Source: Rotaria sordida (lineage: Eukaryota > Rotifera > Eurotatoria > Philodinida > Philodinidae). Taken from it: a DNA stretch of 64,000 nt. The translations under genes and the position numbers were made by a program. The notes under the pieces were generated by a model. That model did not search any database and was not told the origin of the DNA. It was given only the letters and a program-made list of their open reading frames with translations. How positions within the stretch are numbered: position 1 is the stretch's first letter; every line of letters starts with the position of its first letter. This document shows, piece after piece, positions 46,866-57,201 of this stretch. Location of the stretch: the NCBI GenBank assembly GCA_905250125.1, contig CAJNOL010000793.1, forward strand, positions 31,719-95,718, given 5' to 3'.

Positions 46866-47133
46866 TAATATTTTGTGATAAAGCAGTGTTAAAAGGTGCA
46901 CGTGAACAAGGTTTTGTAGTCGAAAAAAGTAAGCAAGAAGGAAAAGAACAACAATTAAGTGAAGAAAAAAGTAAAGAAAAAAAAGTAAGACATTGATGTT
47001 CAATCACTATTATGTTAATATTATATTTATCTTTTATTTTATTTAGAATCCTGATGCAAAAATTTCATTACAACCAGCTATTACTGAAACTGTTGTCGAT
47101 GGAGCTGCAACCATAGCTAAGGATGATTCTTAA
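46866..47133 (+). pseudogene. Orphan 3' gene end (two exons) truncated by repeats
   Basis: The last exon, 47047-47133, reads NPDAKISLQPAITETVVDGA and ends KDDS before a stop; its acceptor is TTTAG. The preceding exon ends at 46984 with donor GTAAGA and is in phase, reading GAREQGFVVEKSKQEGKEQQ followed by a Lys/Glu run. Going upstream, the frame stays open only until it enters the C-rich repeat block at 46865, where protein-like sequence stops. Codon usage and splice signals are normal, so this looks like the 3' end of a real gene whose 5' part was lost or replaced by the repeat. The family is not recognised. Alternatively an upstream exon lies before the repeats and the block is inside an intron. 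Confidence 0.5.
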
Positions 47134-49043
47134 TTATCTCACCGATTTTTGAACTTTTATTTTATTTTACTCTTTGTTATTTTTTTTTTTGTTATGCACT
47201 GAGAGTCATGTTATGTTTGTGCATTTATTATTCTCCATTTTTTTTTTGTTATATCAACGCTGATTTGGGACAGTAAGGATAAAAGAATGTGCTTTGTTCA
47301 AGTATTTTTTTTTTGCAATCAAACTTTGAATATCGAATATATTGATATAGAAAGTATCATAATTAAATTTTTCTTTTACTTTTCCATGATTGATCAGTGT
47401 AATCAGAGAGCAAAACAGGAATGGTTAGTGCTGTTAAGACGATCAGATTGGTAGAATAATATGAAAAGAAAATTTACTTTCAAGAATATTCCAGATATTT
47501 TGACGATCATCGCTTTTTTGTTTTCACTGGTTTAGTTACTTCATAGTAAATAATTATCTTGAAAAGATCGGCCTTATTCTTGTTTTCAGGGATTATATAG
47601 CATACAAACTAATTATTTAGACTGTTGATATTTCTATGCATAATCTACGACCATAAATAAATGATTTTGATCATGGTTACATGTGAATATATAGTAATGT
47701 ATAACAGAGTGAGAGAAGTTTACTAGCAGAGAGTAGTCTTTACCACTTCATGAAAATTTATTATACTGTTGCTTTCTGAAGTAGAAGCACATCATGGCAT
47801 CATTAGACATCTTATCAACATAGGATCATTTGACAAAAAAAAAAGTAAGAAAATATACATTGACTTAAATTATATTAGAAGTATATTTTTCTGCATGTTA
47901 AAATCGATTAGATTTGTTTTAGACAAAATATGAGAAGAAAAAAGAAAAATACATACACATTGATATAACACTTGTGCATCTTCTTCATAAATATTTTTTA
48001 TTACCTTGCATAACTTTTTATTTCTTTATTAATTATTATTGTACGTAGAGTCATGAAAAAAAAACACCGAAACCAAATGCTCTTTACATAACAACATTAG
48101 TAATAAAACTACAAAACAACAATTTTTTTTGTAATATGTGGAAAAAAAATTTATATAAATAATAAAAAAAGAGAAAATATAAATTGTTCGATCACTATCT
48201 CTTGTTAATAATACAAATGTCCTTTGAAATGACTAACATTTATTATTTATAAAAAAATATTCAGGTTAGTAAATCATCAAAATGTAATATCTATTACACC
48301 TGTAGATCAGAATCAATGCATTTTTTAGGTGTAGATCCCTCTAGACATGAATGACGGTTCTTAAAAAGGAATATGAACAAGACAATGACAATGCATCGAA
48401 TAATAGTTTTTCTTATAGACCTGTCACATCATTTGCTCTTTAGTAAAAATGTATGACATGCATTTAGGAAAAGAAGAAATGTACAGTTTCAGTTTATTAA
48501 CTATTGACCTCGTCGACTCATGAGAGAACCTCTTCAGTTGCCACCTTTCAGTTTCAATGATTTTTTGCTTATAGATACTATATAGTGTTCCAATAAAAAC
48601 TCTAAAAGGATTTGGGTTCATAGAAGCTTCATATTTCGAAGAGACTTTGTTCAAAACTTCTGCATTTTTTTCAATGAAATTTAGTCTAGTTAAGTTCTCT
48701 ATATTGGAGTTAGACTTTCAACACTAGATAAGTTTTCTTTGTAAGCAAGTATTCTTAATAAGAAAAAAAAGCATCTTTTGATATGATATTCTAGAAATTC
48801 GTGAATCCCTATAGGGAAATACTTGTTATTGATATTATGCCAAATGTGAGATATTTTTCATATCTATTGTAGATAGTAAATAACCATTGGTATATATAAA
48901 CAAAATAGATGATAATAAATTAATCAAGATGACATGTTAATCATATCGAATTGCCAGTCTTATACAACATATAATACTTTTTTTGTTGCTAGAGTAATCT
49001 TTTGATTATAAATATATTGACTTTGTCAATCGAGATTTTGAAT
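47134..49043. other. Intergenic, A+T-rich, no gene recognised
   Basis: 1.9 kb with many poly-A/T tracts. No domain, RNA gene or long repeat was recognised; short frames are not convincing. It closes the accessory island on its right side. Confidence 0.5.
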
Positions 49044-49973
49044 ATGAGTTCAGGTGAGTTTATTTATAAATTAATAATTATTTCGAATATTAATATAATA
49101 ATTCTAGATAAAATACTATCAATAAACAAACAAATTTATTTAACTAATCATGAAATGTCTTCTTATTCTCCATTAATATCAGTTAATATTCATAAATCAA
49201 AAAGAATTTATATTCAAAAAATTCGTTCGTTTAGTTTATTTTTATGTACATGTTCATTAATAATAAATTGGTTACGTTTAGGATTTCTATATTTCTTTCC
49301 CAAAATTTATCCAAATTTAATTCAATCATCATTAAATTTATGTATAATAGAAAGTTTTATTTTTCATATTTTAACATTTTTTCATTTACATTTAATAATA
49401 TATTTACGTCTTTATTGGCTTTATTATTTTATATTTGAAAAATATCAACAAAAAATAATATATCATCAAATTTTATTTATTCTTTTATTTATTTTTATTT
49501 GTTTATGTTTATTTACATTACCAAGTATAAGTAATGAATGGGCATCAATTATCTATGATGAAATTTTACAAATTTGTATTGTTAATTATCTATTTAATTA
49601 TTCATATACATTTTTTCTATTAACATTTACTTGTTTAATACCATTTATTTTAATAATTATATCTCATAAATTACAAATGAAAGTTATTGATAATCGAATA
49701 TCTAAATATATTTCAATAGATGAAAAATTAAATCTTTCTTATCAAAAATATCGATTTCAATATTCTTCTTATATTATTCTTATTTGGTCTTTTATTAATA
49801 TTCTACTTTTAATATTTCTACATATACCAATTAAACATATTCAAATTAGAACTATTTTATATTATACACAAATATTTTCATTTCTATTAGATCCAATTAT
49901 ATATATATTGATTTTTCATTCATTATCTTTAATTACTTTATTAAAACCAGTAAATAGAATTTATTTCATTTAA
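49044..49973 (+). CDS. Seven-transmembrane receptor, rhodopsin-like (class A)
   Basis: An intronless gene of 309 residues, dominated by Ile/Leu/Phe-rich hydrophobic segments separated by short polar loops. About seven membrane spans can be drawn, starting near residue 65. TM7 carries DPIIYILIF, equivalent to the NPxxY motif of class A receptors with Asp replacing Asn. The TM3-end motif is LRLYW rather than DRY. These features suggest a plasma-membrane G-protein-coupled receptor, probably of a lineage-expanded group such as invertebrate peptide-receptor-like genes; the ligand is unknown. The extreme A/T-rich codon choice fits hydrophobic Phe/Ile/Leu codons and does not by itself indicate transfer. 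Confidence 0.75.
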   Translation: MSSGEFIYKLIIISNINIIILDKILSINKQIYLTNHEMSSYSPLISVNIHKSKRIYIQKIRSFSLFLCTCSLIINWLRLGFLYFFPKIYPNLIQSSLNLCIIESFIFHILTFFHLHLIIYLRLYWLYYFIFEKYQQKIIYHQILFILLFIFICLCLFTLPSISNEWASIIYDEILQICIVNYLFNYSYTFFLLTFTCLIPFILIIISHKLQMKVIDNRISKYISIDEKLNLSYQKYRFQYSSYIILIWSFINILLLIFLHIPIKHIQIRTILYYTQIFSFLLDPIIYILIFHSLSLITLLKPVNRIYFI

Positions 49974-50052
49974 AAAAAAAAATCAAAATTTTGTTTGTTC
50001 ATTGTAATTTGCTTTTTTTTTGAAGGGAGAAGAATAAATAAATTTTCTTAAT

Positions 50053-51156
50053 TTAATAAATATATGGTATCATTCGAAATTTTGCAACTTGACAATATTG
50101 ACCCCATATTTTTTCTCCATATTTTGTTCGACAACGTTGATCATCACGAGAAGCACGTTGTGATAAAAGAATAAGAAGTGATATAGGTAATATATAAGGT
50201 ACAAATGATATTGTACCAGAACATAATGCGATTGATAAATAAAGAAGTATTTCACCTGTATAATTAACATGTCGACCAATACCCCAAAAGCCTGATAAAA
50301 TAAGTCGTCCTTCAAGAAGTTTAACTTGTTTTCCCCAAATTTTAACTTTTGAACCATATTTTCTTACATCAAATTTTTGCCAATTTGATACACGAAATAT
50401 ATAATGACCAATAAAATGAAGAAATATTGTTATAATTAACCATGTTATTGATAATGGTTTATGAATATTATCAGCAACAAACCAACCAGCTATACTATAT
50501 AAAAATGGTACATAAATAAGATCACCCCAAACAAGCATAAAACCAAAATGATCTTCAATTATATCAAATGTCCATAACATAAAATCTTCACGTATATAAT
50601 GTGTTAATAAATAAAGATACCAAAAAATTTGATATAAAATCATTCCAATTGTTAATGTACCATATAAAGATATTTGAGCTTCAGCTAAACTTAAATTAAC
50701 TAATGCTAATCCTATAAGACTTGGTTGATAGAAAAAAACTTTCAAATCAACATCAAATAACATTGGATCTTTTTCACGTCCATGCCAATAATCAATAGGA
50801 CGATTAGAATTTGGAGCATTTTGAATAGCTTCTTCTCTTTGAAATAAATATAAACTAAATAAAATTGTAAAGATATTTATTACTATAAAAAATGATATAA
50901 AATTTTTTATTATAAATAACAATGAAAGATGTTCTGTATAATAACCAATAGGAATTAAAATTGTTAGTAAAATAAATATATAAAAACCAGTTAATTTATA
51001 TGTTTTCTTTGGACTTCTAGCTTCAATACTTGGTAAACATTTTGATGCAAGAAACATGCCGAAAAAATAAATAAGAAAATAACCACCCGCTTTAATAATA
51101 CCATCGATTGATGGTGATTCAACATAATTCCATACTGATTCTGATTTTATAGTCAT
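50053..51156 (-). CDS. ERG4/ERG24-family sterol reductase (delta-14 type likely)
   Basis: Single exon, 367 residues, a polytopic ER membrane protein. It has the family's C-terminal signature LLSQRASRDDQRCRTKYGEK, followed by WGQYCQVAKFRMIPYIY, and the upstream block GFWGIGRHVNYTGEILLYLS, which form the NADPH/sterol site. Also visible are LWTFDIIEDHFGFMLVWGDL and YVPFLYS, typical of delta-14 sterol reductase, lamin B receptor and 7-dehydrocholesterol reductase. It lacks the N-terminal Tudor domain of lamin B receptor, so TM7SF2-like delta-14 reductase is the best guess. It would reduce the C14-15 double bond in sterol synthesis, or modify dietary sterols. It lies 145 bp after the ankyrin gene on the same strand, with an acceptor-like TTTGTAG about 65 nt before the ATG. 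Confidence 0.88.
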   Translation of the reverse strand: MTIKSESVWNYVESPSIDGIIKAGGYFLIYFFGMFLASKCLPSIEARSPKKTYKLTGFYIFILLTILIPIGYYTEHLSLLFIIKNFISFFIVINIFTILFSLYLFQREEAIQNAPNSNRPIDYWHGREKDPMLFDVDLKVFFYQPSLIGLALVNLSLAEAQISLYGTLTIGMILYQIFWYLYLLTHYIREDFMLWTFDIIEDHFGFMLVWGDLIYVPFLYSIAGWFVADNIHKPLSITWLIITIFLHFIGHYIFRVSNWQKFDVRKYGSKVKIWGKQVKLLEGRLILSGFWGIGRHVNYTGEILLYLSIALCSGTISFVPYILPISLLILLSQRASRDDQRCRTKYGEKIWGQYCQVAKFRMIPYIY

Positions 51157-51301
51157 ATTTATTCTTTCTTGTTCTCTCTCACTCTCTTACACACTTCTTT
51201 TTTTTGATTATTGCCTATCTACAAACAAAGACAAACGACAATCAATGTACAATTCAACAAACAAATAAAAAGAAAGAAAAAAAATCGATTTATTATTAAA
51301 T

Positions 51302-52552
51302 TTAATTTTTTATTTTATTAGTTGATTTCGTACTAACAGCACTACTTCGTCGTCGATGAAAAACTTTTTGTGATGATCCTGTTGGACGTGATGATAATGG
51401 ACGATGATTACTACAATCATGTCCATCAGCACCACCCATACCATATAAACGTTCAAATAATTCACATGATAATTCATTACTTAATGGTGGATGAACACTT
51501 TTTCTATATGATGGTGATTTTAATACTTGTAATTGATTAAACATTTTTGAAACATCTTCACGCCATGTTGATATGGATGATGAATTAAAAACTGCACTTT
51601 GACTTGTTAATGATGATGGAGCAAAATCAGGACGATTTTTAGCTTGATTAGCAAGTGATGCATCAAGACATTCTTTACGTTTAAGTGCTATAATACGTGA
51701 TTCAATTGGATCAATAAATTTTGCTGGTGGTGAAAGAATATTTTCATTATTAAAACTTATTGTACTTTGGCGACGTTTACGTAGAATTGATGAACTTAAT
51801 ATAAAAAATGGTACAGATGCAATTGATTCAGCATAAGATGATACTGTCGTAGAACGCATTCGGCTTGGATTTGATAAACGTCGTTCAACTAATGGTTCAA
51901 TAGATATTTTTGATGGATTATCACGTTCTTGTAATGTCATTTCATTACGTAATAAATTTTGACAACGATCTAAATTTAATTGACATGCAACATCATATGC
52001 TGTTAAACCGGAACGATTTTTAACTGTTAAATCAATTGAATAACGTTTCATCGCATTAAGTACATAACGAACAATTTCAACATTACCAGTTGAACATGCA
52101 TAATGTAAACATGTATTACCATGTATATCTGTTGAACGACTAAGATCGAAATCAAGTGAATCAAGATATCGTCGTACAAGAATTGATCGTTGAGTTATAA
52201 TAGCATAATGTAATGCATTAAGTTTACGTTGATCATGATCTTCAATTTTAGCACCATATTCAAGTAATGTCATTGCTATATTTTGTGCCCAACAATCATT
52301 ATCGATGAAACAACAATAAATAAGGCCAGTTCGACCTTCGCTATCGCGTTCCCTTGCATTACCTGTACCTGATTCAAGAAAATAACGAATTAAAGAAAAA
52401 TAGCCTCGTTCAAGGCAATAAAGAAGAGAACGTTGAACGAGACCACGTTCTAATTTAATCATATTAATTGATGGAGCTTCACTAAATGGTAGACGTGAAC
52501 GAGTTGAAGGCATTTTTGATGAGGGTACAGGTGGATGAATTTCACTCATCAT
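51302..52552 (-). CDS. Ankyrin-repeat protein, ANKRD34-like layout
   Basis: Single exon, 416 residues. About four ankyrin repeats occupy roughly residues 30-210: the first near SLLYCLERGYFSLIRYFLES, then RDSEGRTGLIYCC, KLNALHYAIITQRSILVRRYL, DIHGNTCLHYACSTGNVEIV and KNRSGLTAYDVACQLNLDRC. The C-terminal half is Ser/Arg-rich and probably disordered, with several RRxS-type sites (RRLSNPS, KRRQS, HRRRSSAVS) that could be kinase targets. Ankyrin repeats mediate protein binding; no enzyme motif is seen. The arrangement of N-terminal repeats plus a long Ser-rich tail recalls ANKRD34, but orthology is unproven. It lies between eL6 and the sterol reductase, all on the minus strand. Confidence 0.8.
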   Translation of the reverse strand: MMSEIHPPVPSSKMPSTRSRLPFSEAPSINMIKLERGLVQRSLLYCLERGYFSLIRYFLESGTGNARERDSEGRTGLIYCCFIDNDCWAQNIAMTLLEYGAKIEDHDQRKLNALHYAIITQRSILVRRYLDSLDFDLSRSTDIHGNTCLHYACSTGNVEIVRYVLNAMKRYSIDLTVKNRSGLTAYDVACQLNLDRCQNLLRNEMTLQERDNPSKISIEPLVERRLSNPSRMRSTTVSSYAESIASVPFFILSSSILRKRRQSTISFNNENILSPPAKFIDPIESRIIALKRKECLDASLANQAKNRPDFAPSSLTSQSAVFNSSSISTWREDVSKMFNQLQVLKSPSYRKSVHPPLSNELSCELFERLYGMGGADGHDCSNHRPLSSRPTGSSQKVFHRRRSSAVSTKSTNKIKN

Positions 52553-53051
52553 AAAAAAAAAAACTTATATGGAAGTATGTAACCGTACTGATGTTTCTCA
52601 CCTCCTGTTTCACTTGAATCGTCTATTTTCACTATGAAACAAAAGAAAAAAGAAAAGGCAGAGAGAAAGAAAACATGACAGACGATAAGTGTTTGTTCCA
52701 TTATGCATTGATTGTTGTTTTGGACAAATAATAGATGAAAACAAAAAGGTGAAAATGAAATAAAATATCAGAGTAATCGAATTAGTAAAATAACGATAAT
52801 CATATATGACTCCTTTTTTTTTTTTCTTTTTTATGTTTTTAGTTTATTTTCTTCCTTTTCATTATATTTTTTTTTTCTAGGAATAGAAAAGAAAAAGAAG
52901 TTTGTTTTTCATTATGAAATCAAAAAACAAAAAACAACAAAAATGATAGTACGTAAACGGTTGTTATATATGGATGGATATTTTAATTTTTGTTAACTAA
53001 TGTTGTTTTTTGTTTTACTTTTCTTTCTTATTATTTTATTTTTGTTTTTTT
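52553..53051. other. Intergenic spacer, poly-pyrimidine-rich
   Basis: 499 bp between the eL6 stop and the ankyrin start (both minus strand). It is rich in T and A homopolymer tracts. No feature other than probable 3' UTR of eL6 and leader of the ankyrin gene. Confidence 0.5.
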
Positions 53052-55371
53052 TTAAAAGTTCAATTTGTGTGGTAAAACACCATTCCAAAGTTGAAAACGA
53101 CTCTTAAGATATCGACGAAGAAGTCGTGAGTCGGCATTAGCTTTAATAGCACCAAGAACGGCGGCATCGGTATTACGTTGTGCTTCACGACGTTCATTGC
53201 TAAGTTGTGGTTTCTACACAAGAAAAATAAATTGGTTTTTTTTTATCAAAAAAAAAAAAAGTGTTTCAGTTGTTGTTATTGTTATTTCAAGTTAAGATCT
53301 TTTTTAAAGATTTATGGAAAGCTTAAGGGCAAATTAATTGTTCTACTTTTTTTTTCTTTTATTCAATTCAAAAAAAGAAAAACAGTTGTTTTTATACGAA
53401 AAACTTTTAATATATTTTCTATTATAATTCAATTTAAATGATCGAATAGAAAATATTGAATCTTTAATCAATATATTTTAGTCTTACGAAAGAAGTTCTC
53501 TAACTGATAAATCGTAGTATTGCTGCGGAGATACTACACTTTTAAGATACTTTTTTAGATGAATTCTATGATCCAGAAAAATTAATTTTCAATGTTAAAA
53601 CTTTGCATAGAGATAGGCATTAACAAGAAATAGTTTCAGATCTTTTGATTTACTTCTATCCTAGAAATAAGAATATCAAATCTACCGGTTTATATGAAAC
53701 TATTCTTACGAAGACCTGTCTTTATGCAAAATTTCAAATCGAAAATTATTTTTTTCTGAACCATCACATGCATTTTAAAAAAATGCCATAATAGTCCAGT
53801 ATCTCCGAAGCAATAAATTAAGAACACAAACTCTTTACTCATTTGAGTCTATCTAATGTACATAGTCTCAATGCAAAAGCGATTGAACAATTGAAGAACT
53901 TCTCTCGTATGAGTAAAAGAATTCCACTAATATTAATTGTTGCCAATAAAACTCTGATTATAATCAATTTCTTATTCAGACGCACAGAATCTACTTGTGG
54001 ACATCAACAGGCTTTCGAGGAAATCTGCGTTTTTATCCAGATTTTTTCTTCCAGAGGGACGTCGTCCTCGCGCTGAATAAAACACTACTAAAATGCTTTA
54101 AGTTTAAGGAAATTTTTTCTCTTGTAGTAATATAAGTCTTAGCATCTATAATTTATTTAACTGTACAATGCAGCTAGTTGGCTTCTATGTTAAGTAAATC
54201 GGCTTTTCCTTTATTGTGATAGCACAGAAAATTCTTTTTTTTTCTTGAAGAAGTTATTTCTGCTAAGAAGACAAATATTTTAATGTTTCATAGTGTAAAT
54301 TCACTGATTTGAAAATTCTCATATCTACTGAGAAACTTAGAAGATATTCTTATTCGAAATATCAAACTTATACAAAATAACATTATTTTACCTCTTTTTT
54401 CGAGTCAAAAATATCTTTTTCAGCGTTTTTCTTAGGCGTACGAACACGTTTAAAAAATTTATCATCTAAATTATCAAATTTAGCTGATGATAAATCAAGT
54501 TTTGTGCTGGTTGCAATAACATAAATTTGATTTACACGACGTAGTGGTACGCCATTTAATTTATGTGGACCTAAATTAATTATAAAACAAAATATTCATT
54601 ATAAAAACTTAATAATTATATATTTACCAGTAACTAATAAAAGTCCAGATGATAAATGTTTAACAACAACAACACGCTATAGAAAAAAAAACAAAAATTT
54701 AAATTATTTAAAAATAAACTTTAAATTTGAATTTCTTACTTTTCCGGCATGTTTACCAGCAACAAGAATAACAACAGTACCGGGTGTAAGTGTTGATCGA
54801 AAACGACGTGGATGATCACCAAATCGTTTACGTTTAACACTAAATTTCTTTGGTCGTTCTTCCGTTGGATAATAACGAGGCTTTAGAAAAAACACAAAAT
54901 ATATATATTTATAAAAAAAAAAAAAAACAGAAAAAGAAATTAAAATCAACATACAAATCGTTTTGCTCGTACAAGACGTTCTTTACCATTACGTTCACCA
55001 CCAATAGGTTTCTTTTTAAGTGTTGGTGTACGTCGTTTTTTCTTTTGAATACTACCAGCTGTTTTCTTTGTTTTATCACCTTGTAATTTAGCTTGATCAG
55101 CTTTCCATTTACTTATACGATATAATGCACGTCGTTGGAACATACGACCACGTGAAAAACGCATGAGACCATTGTTATTTAATAAACGATTTGAATGTGA
55201 ATTAATGACCTTTTTACCACTTGCAGTTGTTTTAGGTTTTTTAACGTTTGAACCAGCACCACGTTTATTAACTAAAGTTTGTTGTTGTGGTTGTTTAGTT
55301 GTTGTAGTTGTTGTTTTTTGAACAACTGTTGTTGTCGTTTTTGTTGTAGTCTTAGCCGATGGCGTTGACAT
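53052..55371 (-). CDS. RPL6: 60S ribosomal protein eL6
   Basis: Five exons: 55371-54955, 54880-54740, 54676-54628, 54570-54392 and 53213-53052, encoding 315 residues (human 288). eL6 is a structural protein of the large cytosolic ribosomal subunit. Family blocks are RYYPTEERPKKF, RRFRSTLTPGTVVILVAGKH (KOW-like fold), KHLSSGLLLVTGPHKLNGVP, RRVNQIYVIATSTKLDLS and the C-terminal NADSRLLRRYLKSRFQLWNG. The first 35 residues are a Thr/Lys/Gln low-complexity extension, the region where eL6 orthologues differ most. The last intron (54391-53214, about 1.2 kb) holds a MITE copy; the others are 50-75 bp. The ATG lies about 25 nt downstream of a T-rich, AG-poor stretch with no obvious acceptor. Confidence 0.96.
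53484..53925. repeat. MITE family copy A, in eL6 intron
   Basis: Inverted-repeat element related to copy B at 59303-59935. Termini read ACGAAAGAAGTTCTCTAACTG at left (first 20 bases shared in type) and, complemented, ACGAGAGAAGTTCTTCAATTG at right. Inner parts share GCGGAGATACT and GATCCAGAAAAA with their complements. The left arm lacks about 80 bp present in the right arm and in copy B. No coding capacity. Confidence 0.75.
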
Positions 55372-57201
55372 GATCGAATTTTTATTTTACTCTAAAATAA
55401 AAGTAAGTTGAAATTCTTACAGATTTTTAATATTCTCAACAAACGAAAAGAAGAAAAAAAAAACAACTGAATAGAAATTTGATGATGTTTTGTAAACTAA
55501 GGTAAAATTATCCTCCAATCAAATATGAGATGCTTTCGAACATTTCTATCATAAAAAATGATAATATATAGAATTAATTTTAGAAAATTTTTAATTAAAA
55601 TTTATTATTAAATTGCTTATTTTTATTTAAAGATTATTTACTTTATATAATATTTAATTTGATTGGTAGTTTATTTTTTTGTTAAATGAATCATCATTTA
55701 TTATGAATCATTTATTATTATATGTTATTTCTTTCGTTCTTTTTCTTTCCTTTCTATTGTTGGCTTACTTATAAATCTTTATTAATTAAGAAAATCAATA
55801 TTCTTAATTAATGACAAAATGATTGAAATAATATGTCACATTTTCCAAAAAAAGATCATAATTAATACTGTTTTCTTAGAAAACATAATAATGTTGCCCT
55901 ATATTTTATTCTATGTCTATGACAAGCAGATGAGTGATACTCTTGAGTTAGATGTTTGTTACCGTGGTACCCATAGGTTTAGAGAGAGAGAGAGAGAATG
56001 CATTGTGCGCAATTTCATCATCACTTTTCACATGTGTTCTCTCATATTTAATTTCCTTGGCCCAGAAAAACATTGTTTCTGATAAATAAGCAAAAATTCT
56101 TCTTATCTAAACTTCCTAAGATTTATTATTGGTTATTTCTCAACAGATGTATTGCTTATGACGAAGAAGTTCATGTTGTCTGTTTACATACGTTATAATC
56201 TAATGATTTTTTGGTCAAAATAAGCAAATACTTTGATTAGCTACATATTACAAAATATTTTATATGATTGTCAAAAACAAATTTATCAAGAAAATTTATC
56301 TATGAATGTTGATTGTGATTTGTACAATTCATGAGATTTATCTCATCGGTCCGGATGGCCTTGTTATTGAAGATATAAACAACAGACAGATTGTGCGCGT
56401 CCAACTCATACTCCGAGGCCATTTATGACGTCAGCAACAGTAGTGGGAGTAGAACTTGTAAAAAAGTCTCTATCTCCCTCTCTTTTCCTTTCGATAATAC
56501 CATCGTCGTCCAATAATCATTACGGATATATGTGCAGGATCAACATGATATGTCGATTAAAGTAAGACTAAGACAAGCATAATTCTTATATGATTCTATC
56601 GGAAAAAGCACAGCTTGATATACAATGATGCTAGTATGTGTGTGCGTGCGTGTGCGTGTATATTCTGCATATGTTAAGACACGAGTCTAAGAGAAAGAGG
56701 TGATCATAGTAGGACGGTAGCAAAACGACTTGTTGTCCATAATTGCTATACGCACATACAAGCACTATTGTGCCATTTGTTCTCTTTCCATTTTTTTAAG
56801 CAGGGAGGAGAGTCAACCGGGCTCTCTGATAACGTAAATACAAGCAGTAACAGCAGCCGTTAGAAGACAAAGACAACTTGCCGGGTTATATGCATAGAAA
56901 AAGAGAGAGGAAGAGAGAGAGAGAACGCAATTTCTTCTCTTTCCTTTCAACTTGTTACTGGCCTTCCTTCCTTGTATAGATCTTTGTTGTGCGCACACTG
57001 TACGACGCTTCTTGTTTCAGGATGTTAGGATGTAATATAGAAATGTGAGAAAAAGAGCATAAGAATCATATATTTTACTTCATTTTTTCTTTTTATTTCA
57101 AATCTTGTATTTATTTGTTTCAAGATTTTTTTAATTAATATCAAAATATCTATCTGTTATTAATACAATTCAACAACAATAATAACAGACAAAAACAAAA
57201 A
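55372..57201. other. Divergent intergenic region with simple repeats
   Basis: 1.8 kb between eL6 (minus) and the BAR-PH-RhoGAP gene (plus). It includes an (AG)n run at about 55980-55996, a GTGTGCGTGCGTGTGCGTG run at about 56638-56658 and another (AG)-rich tract at about 56902-56925. 56340-56990 is less A+T-rich than the flanks, without recognised coding content; it may include promoter sequence for the long gene. Confidence 0.5.

Noticed and set aside
46260-47007. Long open frames on both strands over the G/T- and C/A-rich repeats
   Set aside because: Their translations are Cys/Val/Gly or Thr/His repeats produced by the repeat itself and lack splice or domain support.
53178-53441. 87-codon plus-strand Lys/Phe-rich frame overlapping the eL6 last exon and intron
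   Set aside because: It is antisense to a confirmed ribosomal-protein exon and is low complexity.
55980-56925. (AG)n and (GTGC)n tracts as regulatory elements
   Set aside because: They are simple-sequence repeats; nothing in the sequence ties them to regulation.
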